From Methanobacterium spitsbergense (lineage in GTDB: Archaea > Methanobacteriota > Methanobacteria > Methanobacteriales > Methanobacteriaceae), in the NCBI RefSeq assembly GCF_019931065.1, contig NZ_JAIOUQ010000003.1:539569-603568 (forward strand): a DNA stretch of 64,000 nucleotides, given 5' to 3'. A model generated the notes under the pieces. The model saw only the letters and a list, made by a program, of their open reading frames with translations, was not told the origin of the DNA and did no database searches. Both the position numbers and the translations under genes were made by a program. Shown here piece after piece: positions 31,644 to 42,428 of the stretch (positions are counted from its first letter, which is position 1; the number at the start of each line of letters is the position of its first letter).

Positions 31644-32999
31644 ATGACGATAAAACGATTATTTGGAACATTTGGGGTTAGAAGAATTGCAAATCAGGAA
31701 TTAACACCAGAATTTGCATCAAAACTTGCAGCAGCATATGGTTCACTTGTAAAGGGTACAGTTGCTGTTGGCGGAGATCCGAGAACATCTACAGAAATGA
31801 TAAAACATTCTGTTATTGCAGGATTATTATCTTCCGGTTGTGATGTTGTTGATCTAGGAATATTGCCAACTCCTACTGTTCAGTTTGCAGTCAGAAATTA
31901 TTATGATGGGGGAGTAATGATAACAGCATCTCATAATCCTCCAAAATACAACGGGTTGAAGTTTGTTGATTCTGATGGAATTGGAATCCCTGAGGATATG
32001 GAGAAAAGTATTGAAGATATGTTCTTTAATGAAAATCCTGAAAGGGTTTCTTGGAATGATATTGGAGAAGTATTTGCTAACCCGGGTATTATAGATGAAT
32101 ACGTTAATAACGTTTTTAACCGTGTTAATCAGGATTTAATAAAAAACGCCAAATTGAAGGTTATTGTTGATTGTGGAAGTGGAGCAGCATGTTTCACGAC
32201 ACCTTATCTCCTAAGAAAGCTTGGTTGTGAAGTAACTACTATGAATTGTCAACCTGATGGGTTTTTCCCTGGAAGAAATCCTGAACCTACAGCTGAAAAC
32301 TTGGAAGAACTCAGAAAAGTTGTGAAATCAACAAAGGCTGACTTGGGAATTGCTCATGATGGGGATGCAGATCGTACAATATGTATAGATGAGAATGGAG
32401 ATTTTGTTTTTGGTGACAAAACATTTGCATTAGTTGAAAAGGATATGCTTAAAGAAAATGGCGGAGGAATAATTGTAACAACTGTTGCAACATCTGCAGC
32501 AATTTATGATATTGCAAAAGAGTACGGGGGCGAGGTTATTGCTACAAGAGTTGGTGATCTTCTTGTTGCAAGAGAATTAAAGGATATGAATGGTTTATTT
32601 GGAGGGGAAGAAAATGGTGGTTTAATATTCCCTGATTTTGTTTATGGTAGAGATGCAGCATTATCAACAGCAAAAATAGTTGAAATAATGGCAAAAGAAG
32701 ACAAACCCCTTTCAGAGTTAATAAGAGAACTTCCAAGTTACAGTTCAGCTAAGCTCAAGATTGAATGTCCTGATAATCTTAAAGTTGAAGTCATGGAAAA
32801 AATTGCAGATGCAACATCTGAGTATAAGGTAGATACTACAGATGGAGTAAAGATATTGACAGATGAGGGATGGGTTATTATAAGACCTTCAGGGACTGAA
32901 CCAATATTCCGATGTTTTGCAGAAGCTGAAAACGAGAGCGATGCAAAAAAGATGGCTGAATGGGGAATCTCACTCGTTAAAGAAAATATGAAACAATAA
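31644..32999 (+). CDS. glmM: Phosphoglucosamine mutase GlmM (alpha-D-phosphohexomutase family)
   Basis: This enzyme interconverts glucosamine-6-phosphate and glucosamine-1-phosphate (or mannose phosphates), feeding UDP-GlcNAc for pseudomurein and glycans. The 451 residues show the start FGTFGVRRIANQELTPEFA, active-site Ser96 in TASHNPP, the metal loop DGDADR, the sugar loop GGEENGG and the phosphate loop RPSGTEPIFR. GGAG lies upstream of the ATG. It is the first intact chromosomal gene right of the integrated element. Archaeal members may have dual GlmM and ManB activity, and sequence alone does not settle it. Confidence 0.93.
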   Translation: MTIKRLFGTFGVRRIANQELTPEFASKLAAAYGSLVKGTVAVGGDPRTSTEMIKHSVIAGLLSSGCDVVDLGILPTPTVQFAVRNYYDGGVMITASHNPPKYNGLKFVDSDGIGIPEDMEKSIEDMFFNENPERVSWNDIGEVFANPGIIDEYVNNVFNRVNQDLIKNAKLKVIVDCGSGAACFTTPYLLRKLGCEVTTMNCQPDGFFPGRNPEPTAENLEELRKVVKSTKADLGIAHDGDADRTICIDENGDFVFGDKTFALVEKDMLKENGGGIIVTTVATSAAIYDIAKEYGGEVIATRVGDLLVARELKDMNGLFGGEENGGLIFPDFVYGRDAALSTAKIVEIMAKEDKPLSELIRELPSYSSAKLKIECPDNLKVEVMEKIADATSEYKVDTTDGVKILTDEGWVIIRPSGTEPIFRCFAEAENESDAKKMAEWGISLVKENMKQ

Positions 33000-33051
33000 T
33001 TTAAAAATACCCATTTTTTTGTAACTATTTAATAGATAACTTTCATAAAAT

Positions 33052-33231
33052 TCAATCTTTGTAAAACCCGTAAAATTCTGAACAGTAGGCACACATGGGA
33101 TATTTTTCATATTTATAATGACTTGCATCGTCTTTGTTTATATCGAATTTTTGAAGACAGAAATAGCAAGTCTCTATTTTTCCTCCATTTTCACATTCAC
33201 ATTTATAATTATTTTGTTCTTCTATTTTAAC
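33052..33231 (-). CDS. Small zinc-ribbon protein without a standard start codon
   Basis: The minus strand encodes about 60 codons with three cysteine pairs: CEC, then CYFC, then CAYC, in a context (FCLQKFDINKDDASHYKYEKYP) that looks like a real zinc ribbon. Upstream in frame there is no ATG, GTG or TTG before a stop at about 33268. A good SD (AGGGGTG) ends a few bases before GTT AAA ATA, so either a rare start (ATA, ATT-type) is used, the start has mutated, or the gene is newly dead. The start given is therefore only approximate. Confidence 0.5.
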   Translation of the reverse strand, partial: VKIEEQNNYKCECENGGKIETCYFCLQKFDINKDDASHYKYEKYPMCAYCSEFYGFYKD

Positions 33232-33371
33232 ACCCCTATACTGATTTGGATATTTATTTAGGATATTTTACTTTTAATAATTTATGTATACAATCACTTT
33301 TTCTTATACTTTACAAGTTGGTTATCTAAGTTCAGAAAAAAATTTTACCTTCAAACAACAAAATTATAACT

Positions 33372-33944
33372 ATGATAGTCAAGGGAAAAAGAAGGAAAGT
33401 TGCATGGGGCATAACTGGAAGTGGCGAAAAGATTATGGAAACTGTAGAGATTATGGAAAAAATGAAAAAGAAGTACAGAAAAATCTATGATATTAGAGTT
33501 TTCATTTCCAAAGCCGGTGATCAAGTTTTAAAATATTATAATCTTTCAAATACATTGGAAACAATTTTTGATAAAACTTGGACTGAAATAAATGCAAATG
33601 CACCTTTTTTAGCCGGACAAATTCAACTTGGGAGTTATGAATTTCTCTTGGTAGCACCAGCAACCTCTAACACAGTAGCAAAGATATCACTAAGGATAGC
33701 TGACACATTACTTACAAATGCGGCTATAATGGGTCAGAAAACATCTACACCTATCTATATTATGCCAACAGACTTTAGAGAGGGAAGTGTAATTACACAG
33801 CTACCTAATGGAAAAGATCTAGAATTAAAAATTACTCATGAAGATGCTGAACACGTTGAAAAACTATCTAAAATGCCCAACACCTTCGTTTTTGAACATC
33901 CCGATGAAATACCTTCTATATTTGAGAAGCATTCTGGCAATTAA
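33372..33944 (+). CDS. afpA: Archaeoflavoprotein AfpA-like
   Basis: This 190-residue flavoprotein has the FMN-binding flavodoxin/dihydromethanopterin reductase-like fold. The phosphate loop is AWGITGSGEKI (residues about 10-20), and the family segments LLVAPATSNTVAKISLRIADTL (split: LLVAPATSNT, KISLRIADTL) and TPIYIMPTDF follow. AfpA of Archaeoglobus takes electrons from ferredoxin. The related DmrB reduces dihydromethanopterin, so a pterin-reductase role cannot be excluded. It converges with the next gene, with a 4-bp overlap of the ends. Confidence 0.87.
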   Translation: MIVKGKRRKVAWGITGSGEKIMETVEIMEKMKKKYRKIYDIRVFISKAGDQVLKYYNLSNTLETIFDKTWTEINANAPFLAGQIQLGSYEFLLVAPATSNTVAKISLRIADTLLTNAAIMGQKTSTPIYIMPTDFREGSVITQLPNGKDLELKITHEDAEHVEKLSKMPNTFVFEHPDEIPSIFEKHSGN

Positions 33945-34264
33945 ACAGTTGATGATAAAAACTGCAAAGTCACACTTAGATTGAACAGTCCATCATCGTT
34001 AGCAGTCATGTCAGAAATTCCTCTGAAGTAGTGGTCAACATCTCCTGCACCTGCGATATTTAATGCTAACGGTTCAACTTCGTCAATTCCTTTGAAAAAA
34101 TTACCAATATCCATTATTTCGGATTCAGATCCTTTAAAATTTACTACAACACTGCCTCCAGTCCGTGACTGTATTGTAACATGTTGATCATCTACTTCTA
34201 GTTTTTCTTCACTTTTTTTTGTATTTGCTCTATTTTTTATGAATACTATATTGGATTTTTCCAT
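33941..34264 (-). CDS. Hypothetical protein, 107 aa
   Basis: I do not recognise a family. The protein is soluble and charged at the N terminus, then has a beta-rich part (VTIQSRTGGSVVVNFKGSES) and an acidic, glycine-containing middle (LNIAGAGDVDHYFRGISD). Composition and the ribosome binding site (GGTGAT, 6 nt before the ATG) support a real gene. It converges on afpA with a 4-bp overlap and lies downstream of the adenosine-kinase gene on the same strand. Confidence 0.75.
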   Translation of the reverse strand: MEKSNIVFIKNRANTKKSEEKLEVDDQHVTIQSRTGGSVVVNFKGSESEIMDIGNFFKGIDEVEPLALNIAGAGDVDHYFRGISDMTANDDGLFNLSVTLQFLSSTV

Positions 34265-34413
34265 CTCTAATCACCTATACCTAGTTAATAGAAGTTTTTT
34301 AAAACAAATCAATAGTTATATATTGGACTGGGCAGTATAAACTTTTTTTTATTTGAAATGTTTATATCAATATTTACATTAAAAAGGATAATAAAATAAT
34401 CAAAAGGGTTTTA

Positions 34414-34902
34414 TTAGAACTTGTAGCCTATTTCTCTTAAGAATTTTTTCCTGAATATTATATCCTCTTCAGTTTCAATTCCGACCGGTTTAAAACCATC
34501 AATAACTCCAATTATTCCTCTTCCTTGTTCTGTTTCTGCGATAAGTATCTCAACTGGATTTGCAGTAGCACAAAATAGGTTTACAACTTCTGGAACACTT
34601 TTTATTCGTTGTGACACATTTATGGGAAATGCATTTTTTAGAAATATCAAAAAAGAATGTCCACATCCAATTTCTAGCATCTTTTCTCCAGCAAGTTCTG
34701 ATAATTCGTCATTATTACCTTCAATTCTTACAAGGCAGTCTCCAGATGCTTCACTAAATGCTATTCCAAATTTTGCACCAGGTACTGTATTAAATATGGC
34801 TTCATACAAATCTTCAATTGTTTTTATGAAATGGCTTTGTCCCAATATTATATTACAATCTTCTGGAGCTTCTAATTTAACTACTTTTATTTGCATGTCC
34901 AT
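34414..34902 (-). CDS. Adenosine-specific kinase (DUF355 family)
   Basis: This 162-residue protein belongs to the small archaeal and bacterial family annotated as adenosine-specific kinase, which is unrelated to ribokinase-type kinases. Recognisable parts are [37 protein letters not shown], the [17 protein letters not shown] segment and [20 protein letters not shown] with the closing GVIDG. GGAGG lies 7 nt ahead of the ATG. The family's biochemical role is thinly documented, so the product name is by convention. Confidence 0.88.
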   Translation of the reverse strand: MDMQIKVVKLEAPEDCNIILGQSHFIKTIEDLYEAIFNTVPGAKFGIAFSEASGDCLVRIEGNNDELSELAGEKMLEIGCGHSFLIFLKNAFPINVSQRIKSVPEVVNLFCATANPVEILIAETEQGRGIIGVIDGFKPVGIETEEDIIFRKKFLREIGYKF

Positions 34903-35164
34903 AAAAAACCTCCATTTTTGTTATAATGAATTTTATATTCTTTATAATTATTCAATTTATCTAACCTTCAATAATTTTAATTAGATTGGCTGAAATCATT
35001 TTCAAAAATTACTTTAAATTCGGGAGCGATCATTATATATATCAGAATTTTAAATAAATTGTCATTAACAATCATTATAAATATTTTAGAGTTTGAAAAT
35101 TTCTAGCTTTTAATAAAATCAAACTAAAAAGTGTCTATGTTTTTAATTTATAAGAGGTTTCAAC

Positions 35165-35719
35165 ATGAAAGAGAAAATGAAAGAGATTGCTCAACGTGTT
35201 TCAGAGTTAAGGGAACTTTCTGATATTGGTATAGATGAAATGGCAAACCAATTGAATGTTCCTGTTAAAACTTATATGGGTTACGAAGAAGGAAAAAATG
35301 ATATATCTGCAAGTGTACTTTACGAAATAGCACAGAAATTGAATGTGGATATGGGGCTACTGCTCACTGGAGAAGAAACTAGAATGCATATATTCGCAGT
35401 TACTAGGAAAGGTAAAGGTGTGAGAGCTGAAAGAAGAAAAGAGTACAAATACGAGAACCTCGCTGAAAAATTCATACATAAGAAAGCCGAACCATTCATA
35501 GTAGCTGTTAAACCTAGGACCCAATTAGGAAAACCTTTAACCAACTCACACCCCGGCCAAGAATTCAACTACGTTATTGAAGGAACCTTGAAAATTTACA
35601 TACACGATAATGAAATTGTTCTTGAAGATGGCGATTCAATATTCTTCGATTCATCTTATGAACATGCAATGGAAGCACTAAATGATAAAAAAGCTAAATT
35701 TTTAGCTATAATTCTTTAA
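35165..35719 (+). CDS. XRE-family regulator with cupin sensor domain
   Basis: Residues about 8-62 form a helix-turn-helix of the lambda-repressor type ([33 protein letters not shown]). Residues about 115-180 form a cupin barrel ([35 protein letters not shown]) that likely binds a small ligand or metal. GAGG precedes the ATG. It lies 80 bp ahead of the acyl-CoA synthetase on the same strand, and this regulator-synthetase pair is seen in other archaea and bacteria. It probably controls that gene, perhaps in response to an organic acid. Confidence 0.9.
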   Translation: MKEKMKEIAQRVSELRELSDIGIDEMANQLNVPVKTYMGYEEGKNDISASVLYEIAQKLNVDMGLLLTGEETRMHIFAVTRKGKGVRAERRKEYKYENLAEKFIHKKAEPFIVAVKPRTQLGKPLTNSHPGQEFNYVIEGTLKIYIHDNEIVLEDGDSIFFDSSYEHAMEALNDKKAKFLAIIL

Positions 35720-35798
35720 AACAACCAGATATATTATAATCAAATGGAAAATTAAAAATAAACTGTAAGTTTGGGAAAGAGTGTTAAGGGGTATTACA

Positions 35799-37475
35799 AT
35801 GTCATCGTTACTAAATAAATTCGTTCCAAAAATGGAATTCGATTCATATCAAGATTTTGAAAAGAACTTTAAGATAGAAGTTCCTGAAAAATTTAACTTC
35901 GCATACGACGTAGTTGATGAGTATGCTGAGAAGGATCCTGAAAAGATTGCAATGGTCTGGTGTGATGACAATTCAGAAAAAATTTTTACATTCAAGGAAA
36001 TGAAAACCTACAGTGATAAGGCTGCAAATCTTTTTAAAAACTATGGTATTGTCAAGGGCGATACAGTTATGCTTACATTAAAGAGCAGATATGAATTTTG
36101 GTTTTGTCTGCTGGCACTTAATAAGATAGGTGCAATACCTATCCCTGCAACGCATATGCTCAAGTCGAAGGATATTGTTTACAGAATTAAAAGTGCAGAT
36201 ATAAAGATGATGGTTTGTATAGCTGAGGACCAAGTTCCTGAATGTGTTGACAAGGCAGAAAAGGCTATTGGCGATAGAAAATTGATAAAATCAGTTGTTG
36301 GTGGGAAAGAGAGACCAGGATGGATAAATTTCAGGGAAGAACTTGAAAATACTTCAGAAGAATTTAAACGTCCCACAGGAAAAAATTCAACATCAAATGA
36401 AGATGCATCAGTTGTTTATTTCTCATCAGGAACAACAGGGCTTCCAAAAATGATACTCCACGATTTCACCTATCCGCTAGGGCATATAATAACCGCTAAG
36501 TACTGGCAGAATGTTGTTGATAATGGGCTTCATTACACAGTTGCAGACACTGGCTGGGCCAAATGTTTATGGGGAAAAATATATGGACAGTGGATAGCAG
36601 GAAGTGCAGTATTTGTTTATGATTATGACCGTTTCGACGCTGCTCAAATGCTTGAAAAAGCATCAAAACATGGTGTGACCACATTTTGTGCTCCTCCGAC
36701 TATTTACAGGTTTCTAATCAAGGAAGACCTTTCAAACTATGATTTTTCAACCTTAAAATACGCAGTAACTGCGGGTGAACCATTAAATCCCGAAGTTTAT
36801 AATAAATTCTATGAATTTACAGGTTTAAGATTAATGGAGGGATTTGGGCAAACAGAAACAGTGGTGAGTATAGCCAATTTCCCATGGATGGATCCTAGAC
36901 CAGGTTCAATGGGAAAACCTTCCCCTGGATACGATATGCTGTTAATGGACAAACATGGTAAGATATGTGATATTGGTGAAGAGGGCGAACTAGTTGTTAA
37001 AACAATTGATAAAAAACCCCCTGGGCTCTTTGGAGGATATTATAAGGATAAAGTCAAAACTGACCAAGCATGGCACGATGGATATTATCATACAGGAGAC
37101 ACAGCTTGGAAAGATGAGGACGGATATTTATGGTTTGTTGGAAGGAATGATGATATCATTAAAAGTTCTGGTTACCGTATAGGTCCCTTTGAGGTTGAAA
37201 GTGCAGTTATATCTCATCCTTCAGTACTTGAATGTGCAATAACAGGTGTTCCACATCCTGTAAGGGGCCAAGTTGTTAAAGCTACCATTGTATTGGCCAA
37301 AGGTTATGAACCTTCTGAAGAGCTTAAGAAAGAAATTCAAAATCATGTAAAAAGTGTTACGGCTCCTTATAAATATCCTAGAGTAATTGAATTCGTTGAT
37401 GAGCTTCCTAAAACTATAAGTGGAAAAATTAGACGTATAGACATAAGGGAAAAGGACAAAGAGGAACAAAATTAA
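35799..37475 (+). CDS. AMP-forming acyl-CoA synthetase
   Basis: This enzyme activates a carboxylic acid to its CoA thioester with ATP. The 558 residues show the P-loop [14 protein letters not shown], the A5 motif GFGQTETV, the A7/A8 region [35 protein letters not shown] (cited as YHTGDTAW and SSGYRIGP) and the catalytic lysine in [10 protein letters not shown]. The ATG at 35799 has AAGGGGT upstream; an in-frame GTG at 35781 is less likely. It resembles medium- or branched-chain synthetases more than acetyl-CoA synthetase, and the neighbouring vor genes suggest branched-chain acids such as isobutyrate. Substrate choice is inference. Confidence 0.88.
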   Translation: MSSLLNKFVPKMEFDSYQDFEKNFKIEVPEKFNFAYDVVDEYAEKDPEKIAMVWCDDNSEKIFTFKEMKTYSDKAANLFKNYGIVKGDTVMLTLKSRYEFWFCLLALNKIGAIPIPATHMLKSKDIVYRIKSADIKMMVCIAEDQVPECVDKAEKAIGDRKLIKSVVGGKERPGWINFREELENTSEEFKRPTGKNSTSNEDASVVYFSSGTTGLPKMILHDFTYPLGHIITAKYWQNVVDNGLHYTVADTGWAKCLWGKIYGQWIAGSAVFVYDYDRFDAAQMLEKASKHGVTTFCAPPTIYRFLIKEDLSNYDFSTLKYAVTAGEPLNPEVYNKFYEFTGLRLMEGFGQTETVVSIANFPWMDPRPGSMGKPSPGYDMLLMDKHGKICDIGEEGELVVKTIDKKPPGLFGGYYKDKVKTDQAWHDGYYHTGDTAWKDEDGYLWFVGRNDDIIKSSGYRIGPFEVESAVISHPSVLECAITGVPHPVRGQVVKATIVLAKGYEPSEELKKEIQNHVKSVTAPYKYPRVIEFVDELPKTISGKIRRIDIREKDKEEQN

Positions 37476-37620
37476 CACTATTAATTGGATGTGACAATAA
37501 CACCAGGTAATAGGTTAAATGAGTATTAAATTTTATTACTAAAGTGATTGAGCATTTAAAAATTTTATAAATATAATTTATAAATTCATTATATATACAA
37601 AATCAAGAAAGATTGATATT

Positions 37621-37935
37621 ATGTCTGAAAAAAAGGATAAAAAGGAACCATATCCTGTAATAAACACTTTAGAGTGTAAAGAATGTGAGAGATGTATTTT
37701 AGCATGTAGAAAGGGAGTACTAAAGATAAGTAGTTCCCTGAATGAAAGAGGATATCATTATGTTGAATACACTGGTGAAGGATGTACAGGTTGTGGAGAC
37801 TGTTATTACACCTGTCCAGAACCTTTAGCAATTGAAGTACATATACCTAAGAGATCTAAAGATAAAAAGAAGAAAAAAAATGAGGAGGAAAATGAATGGC
37901 AACACAGCTCATTAAAGGAAACACAGCCGTTGTAA
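37621..37935 (+). CDS. vorC: Ketoisovalerate ferredoxin oxidoreductase subunit VorC (ferredoxin)
   Basis: This is the iron-sulfur subunit of the 2-ketoisovalerate oxidoreductase. Two cluster motifs are visible, [11 protein letters not shown] and [12 protein letters not shown], giving two [4Fe-4S] clusters. The C terminus runs on as a very basic and then acidic tail ([14 protein letters not shown]) and overlaps the start of vorB by 40 bp. The Methanothermobacter subunit is about 79 residues; this one has 104, so the tail is an extension, perhaps through loss of an earlier stop. It is the first gene of vorCBA. Confidence 0.9.
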   Translation: MSEKKDKKEPYPVINTLECKECERCILACRKGVLKISSSLNERGYHYVEYTGEGCTGCGDCYYTCPEPLAIEVHIPKRSKDKKKKKNEEENEWQHSSLKETQPL

Positions 37936-38954
37936 TAGGGGCCATGTATGCAGGATGCGATTGTTACTTTGGATATCCAATTACCCCAGCCACAGAAGTC
38001 CTCCATGAAGCATCCAAATATTTTCCTATGACTGGAAGAAAATTTGTTCAAGCCGAATCAGAAGAAGCAGCTATAAACATGGTTTATGGTGCATCGGCAG
38101 CAGGTCACAGGGTTATGACAGCATCATCAGGTCCGGGTATAAGCCTTAAACAGGAAGGAATGTCTTTTCTAGCAGGAGCCGAATTACCATGTGTTCTTGT
38201 AGATATAATGCGGGCAGGACCAGGTTTGGGTAATATTGGGCCGGAACAAGCAGATTATACACAGCTTGTGAAGGGTGGTGGACATGGTAACTATAGAAAC
38301 ATAGTTTTAGCACCTAACTCTGTTCAAGAAATGTGTGATTTTACAATTAAAGCATTTGAACTTGCAGATAAATACAGAAACCCCGTAGTTGTACTGGCAG
38401 ATGGAGTATTGGGTCAAATGGTTGAGCCTTTACAATTCCCTGAAAATGCGTTGAAACCCTCTATAGACACATCATGGGCTGTTTGCGGGAATAAAGAAAC
38501 AAAAAATAATTTAGTTACATCTATATTCCTAGATTTTGACCAGCTTGAAGATTTTAACTTCAATTTACAGAATAAATATGGAATTATAAAGGAAAATGAA
38601 GTTGAATTTGAAGAATTTGCAATGGAAGATGCTGAAATAATTCTGGTTGCATATGGGATAAGCAGTAGAATAGCTAGATCAGCTGTTGAACAGGCAAGGA
38701 AACATGGGATAAAAGTTGGATTATTCAGACCAAAAACACTCTTTCCATTTCCTGAAAAGGCTCTAAAAAAGATAGCAGAAGAAAGGGAATGCAAATTCAT
38801 ATCTATTGAAATGAGCAACGGGCAGATGATGGAAGACATAATCTTGGCAATAGGTTGCAGTAGACCAGTAGAATTAATCAATAGAATGGGCGGAAATCTT
38901 GTGGATGTAGAAAATATAACCAAAAAGGTAATAGAAATTGCTGGAGGTAAATAA
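37896..38954 (+). CDS. vorB: Ketoisovalerate ferredoxin oxidoreductase subunit VorB (alpha-type)
   Basis: This is the pyrimidine-binding (alpha-type) subunit of VOR, which oxidatively decarboxylates branched-chain 2-oxoacids to acyl-CoA and reduces ferredoxin, or runs in reverse for biosynthesis. Motifs are [28 protein letters not shown], shortened here to [11 protein letters not shown], then [18 protein letters not shown] and [10 protein letters not shown]. The 352 residues match VorB of Methanothermobacter. AGGAGG precedes the ATG inside the vorC coding region. vorA follows with no gap. Confidence 0.94.
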   Translation: MATQLIKGNTAVVIGAMYAGCDCYFGYPITPATEVLHEASKYFPMTGRKFVQAESEEAAINMVYGASAAGHRVMTASSGPGISLKQEGMSFLAGAELPCVLVDIMRAGPGLGNIGPEQADYTQLVKGGGHGNYRNIVLAPNSVQEMCDFTIKAFELADKYRNPVVVLADGVLGQMVEPLQFPENALKPSIDTSWAVCGNKETKNNLVTSIFLDFDQLEDFNFNLQNKYGIIKENEVEFEEFAMEDAEIILVAYGISSRIARSAVEQARKHGIKVGLFRPKTLFPFPEKALKKIAEERECKFISIEMSNGQMMEDIILAIGCSRPVELINRMGGNLVDVENITKKVIEIAGGK

Positions 38955-40409
38955 ATGTCAAACAAGATTGAAGATCCCACAGAAAAGATTTTAAGAAAAC
39001 CAAAATCTATTCTCGATGAATTTCCCCGTAAAGGTGGAAGTGCACCTACAGCAACTCATTATTGTCCGGGATGCGGACATGGAATTCTTCACAAACTTAT
39101 TGGAGAGGCAGTTGACGAGTTAAATATTCAGGATAGAATGGTAATGACTAGTCCTGTGGGATGTGCTGTTTTTGCCTATTACTACTTTGATTGTGGCCAT
39201 GTACAAGTTGCACATGGAAGGGCACCTGCAGTTGGAACAGGAATATCACGAGCAGAAGACAATGCAATTGTGATACTGTATCAAGGAGACGGGGATCTTG
39301 CTTCAATAGGATTAAATGAAACTATTCAAGCTGCCAATCGTGGAGAAAAAATGGCTGTTTTCTTTATAAATAATACAGTGTATGGAATGACTGGCGGTCA
39401 AATGGCACCTACAACACTTGTTGGTGAAGTCACAGTAACCTGTCAAGAAGGAAGAGACCCTAGATTCACAGGATACCCACTGCACATGAGTGAACTTTTA
39501 AACAACCTCAAAGCACCTGTTTTCATTGAAAGGGTTTCACTTTCAGATCCTTCACACATAAGAAAAGCTAAAAAGGCTGTTAAAAAAGCACTTGAAATTC
39601 AGAGAGATGGCAAGGGTTATGCATTTGTTGAACTTTTATCACCTTGCCCAACCAATCTAAGACAAGATGCAGAGGGTGCAGAAAAATTTTTGAATGAAAA
39701 AATGGAGGTCGAATTTCCATTAGTTAATTTCAGGGATAGAACATCCGAGGTTGAACCTTTATGTAGAGGTGAAAGTGATTTTTCAAAGGAATTACTAGAT
39801 AATATATTTGAAGTTGATAGTGGAAGTTCAATGGAACCATTAGATGATCCTGACTTTGAAACAAAGGTTATCAAAATATCAGGATTTGGAGGACAGGGTG
39901 TTTTAAGTATGGGCCTCATAATTGCCCGAGCTGCGTGCAAAGCACGCCGTTATGTTTCATGGTATCCTTCATATGGTCCAGAACAGCGAGGAGGAACATC
40001 AAACTGCACAGTAATAATATCTGGGGAAATAATTGGTTCTCCAGCAGTGCACAATCCTGATATACTGGTAGCACTTAATAAACCTTCTCTAGAAGAATTT
40101 GCACCAAGGGTTAAAAATGGTGGTACCATACTCTATGATTCGAAAATTGGAGAATTCATTACTCAAGAAAATATCAGGGTTATTGGAGTTCCTGCAATGA
40201 AAATAGCTAAGGAAAAAGGAGTTGGAAAGGCTGCTAATACTGCGATGCTGGGTGTTTTAATGGCGATTTCAAAGGAACTTTCTGAGGAAGTTTTCAAGGA
40301 TGCTGTAAAACAGGCTTTTGCAAAAAAACCTAAACTAATTCCTGTTAATCTGGATATATTGGAATCAGGTTCAAAATGGGCTCATAAAAATTTAGAAATT
40401 GATAAATAG
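38955..40409 (+). CDS. vorA: Ketoisovalerate ferredoxin oxidoreductase subunit VorA (fused beta and gamma domains)
   Basis: Residues about 30-290 are the thiamine-diphosphate (beta) domain: [15 protein letters not shown], then [12 protein letters not shown] and [12 protein letters not shown]. Residues about 305-480 are the gamma domain: [25 protein letters not shown] and [11 protein letters not shown]. The beta-gamma fusion and the length of 484 match Methanothermobacter VorA (about 478). GGAGG precedes the ATG, which follows the vorB stop directly. The acyl-CoA synthetase upstream could supply isobutyryl-CoA for reductive synthesis of valine precursors. Confidence 0.94.
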   Translation: MSNKIEDPTEKILRKPKSILDEFPRKGGSAPTATHYCPGCGHGILHKLIGEAVDELNIQDRMVMTSPVGCAVFAYYYFDCGHVQVAHGRAPAVGTGISRAEDNAIVILYQGDGDLASIGLNETIQAANRGEKMAVFFINNTVYGMTGGQMAPTTLVGEVTVTCQEGRDPRFTGYPLHMSELLNNLKAPVFIERVSLSDPSHIRKAKKAVKKALEIQRDGKGYAFVELLSPCPTNLRQDAEGAEKFLNEKMEVEFPLVNFRDRTSEVEPLCRGESDFSKELLDNIFEVDSGSSMEPLDDPDFETKVIKISGFGGQGVLSMGLIIARAACKARRYVSWYPSYGPEQRGGTSNCTVIISGEIIGSPAVHNPDILVALNKPSLEEFAPRVKNGGTILYDSKIGEFITQENIRVIGVPAMKIAKEKGVGKAANTAMLGVLMAISKELSEEVFKDAVKQAFAKKPKLIPVNLDILESGSKWAHKNLEIDK

Positions 40410-40703
40410 GGATTAGAATATTTTTTCATTCTATTTTTTTTTATTGTACTGAATCTGATGCTTATTTATTTTTATTTATTATTTTTAAAGTCAAAAAGGC
40501 TTGAAACTTTTGTTTGATGTTAAATTTGTTTCAAAGTATATCCTTAATTTGTACCATATTCATAAAATTAATATAACTGATTTAAAAATGAATATTTGTC
40601 CCTTATAACTCTTTAAATTCCTTTTAAAACAAAGTTTAAGTAAAACAAACTATAAAATATATATAAGAATTAGTTTTTTATTATATTTTTAGGGAGGTTT
40701 GTA

Positions 40704-42425
40704 ATGTCAATAGATTCATCAAGAAAGGACGTTAGTATTGTTCTTTGCGGAGAAGCGGGTCAAGGTATTCAAACTGTAGAAAATATACTTGTAAAAGCAA
40801 TTAAAAAGAGTGGATACAATGTTTTTTCAACCAAAGAATACATGTCACGTGTTAGGGGTGGCGAAAATTCCACAGAGATCAGAGTATCATCAAAGAGAGT
40901 AATTTCCTATGTTGATAGAATTGATATTTTGCTATCGTTAAGTAAGGGAGCGGTTCCACATCTAGAAAACCGTATAAAATCTGATACACTCATAATTGGG
41001 GATGAAAAAACATTAGAATCCCTTTCTACAGAAAATTACAACTTACTTAAAGTGCCTTTAATGGAAATAGCTAAAAAAATGGGTGGATCAATTTTTTCAA
41101 ATGTAATAGCTGCAGGGATAATAGCTTGCGTTCTAAACATACCTAAATCAATATTTGAAAATTGTATCGAAGATATTTTTGCACGTAAAGGTCAGGAGAT
41201 TGTTAAAAAAGATACAGATGCAAGTGTGAATGGATATGAAATTGGCAAGAAAATAGTTGATTCTGGAAGAATTAACTTACAGATTGAAAGGGATCCCCAA
41301 GTTTTAGAAGAACTACTTCTAGATGGAACAGAAGCAGTGGGATTGGGATGTATAGCGGGTGGCTGTAAATTTATGTCTTCCTATCCTATGACTCCATCCA
41401 CACCTCTCCAAGTATTTATGGCTGTCAATTCAGAGGAATTTGACATGATCTTTGAGCAGGCAGAAGATGAGATTGCTGCAATTAACATGGCAATAGGCGG
41501 ATTCTATGCAGGTGCTAGATCAATGGTTGCTACTTCAGGAAGTGGATTTGCACTTATGGAGGAAGCAGTAGGTCTTTCGGGAATGATTGAAATACCAGTG
41601 GTAATATATTTGGCTCAAAGACCAGGACCGGCAGTTGGTCTACCAACAAGGACATCACAGGAAGATCTGAACCTTGCACTATATTCAGGTCCTGGAGAAT
41701 TTCCAAGAATAATATTTGCACCGGGTAATCTTGAAGATGCGTTTTTCCTTTCTCAAAAAGCATTTAACCTTGCTGATCATTACCAGATACCAGTATTCAT
41801 ACTTTCAGACCAATATTTTGCAGATATATTCTACAACCAACCAATATTCGATCTAGAGGGTCTTGAAATTGAAAATCACATAATAAAAACCAAATCAGAT
41901 TATAAACGATACGAAATAACAGCCAGTGGAATATCTCCAAGAGGAATTCCCGGATATGGCGAAGGATTGGTTGTTGTAGATTCTGATGAGCACGATGAGG
42001 AGGGACATCTTACAGAGGATCTTGATCTCAGGACTGAGATGATTGACAAGAGACTAAGAAAATTAAATGAAATACAGAAGGAGATAATACCTCCAGATTT
42101 GTTAGGGGGTTCAAATTATAAAATTTTGGTAATAGGATGGGGATCAACCTACGGCTCAATAAAAGAAGCTTTGGATAATCTTGAAAATGAAGATATTAGC
42201 TTTTTATATTTTAAACAAATCTACCCATTAGATCCATCAATAAAAAACCTCCTTAACAATGCAGAAAAAACCATAATATTTGAAAATAATGCTCAGGGAC
42301 AATTTGCAGATTTAATCAAACTTAAAATTGGATTTGAAATAGAAAAAAATGTTTTGAAGTATAATGGTATGCCATTTTCAGTGGAAGAAGTTGAAACGAG
42401 TCTCAAAGATTTTATAGGAGGATAA
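40704..42425 (+). CDS. 2-oxoacid:ferredoxin oxidoreductase, fused gamma-alpha subunit
   Basis: This is a second 2-oxoacid oxidoreductase with the other fusion order. Residues about 10-190 are the gamma domain ([32 protein letters not shown]) and residues about 205-573 the alpha domain ([47 protein letters not shown]). This gamma-alpha plus beta layout is typical of bacterial KorAB-like 2-oxoglutarate oxidoreductases, but substrates of archaeal copies are mostly untested. A TATA-like TATATATAAG lies upstream and GGGAGG precedes the ATG. The beta gene follows after 3 bp. No ferredoxin subunit is adjacent. Confidence 0.9.
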   Translation: MSIDSSRKDVSIVLCGEAGQGIQTVENILVKAIKKSGYNVFSTKEYMSRVRGGENSTEIRVSSKRVISYVDRIDILLSLSKGAVPHLENRIKSDTLIIGDEKTLESLSTENYNLLKVPLMEIAKKMGGSIFSNVIAAGIIACVLNIPKSIFENCIEDIFARKGQEIVKKDTDASVNGYEIGKKIVDSGRINLQIERDPQVLEELLLDGTEAVGLGCIAGGCKFMSSYPMTPSTPLQVFMAVNSEEFDMIFEQAEDEIAAINMAIGGFYAGARSMVATSGSGFALMEEAVGLSGMIEIPVVIYLAQRPGPAVGLPTRTSQEDLNLALYSGPGEFPRIIFAPGNLEDAFFLSQKAFNLADHYQIPVFILSDQYFADIFYNQPIFDLEGLEIENHIIKTKSDYKRYEITASGISPRGIPGYGEGLVVVDSDEHDEEGHLTEDLDLRTEMIDKRLRKLNEIQKEIIPPDLLGGSNYKILVIGWGSTYGSIKEALDNLENEDISFLYFKQIYPLDPSIKNLLNNAEKTIIFENNAQGQFADLIKLKIGFEIEKNVLKYNGMPFSVEEVETSLKDFIGG

Positions 42426-42428
42426 AAA

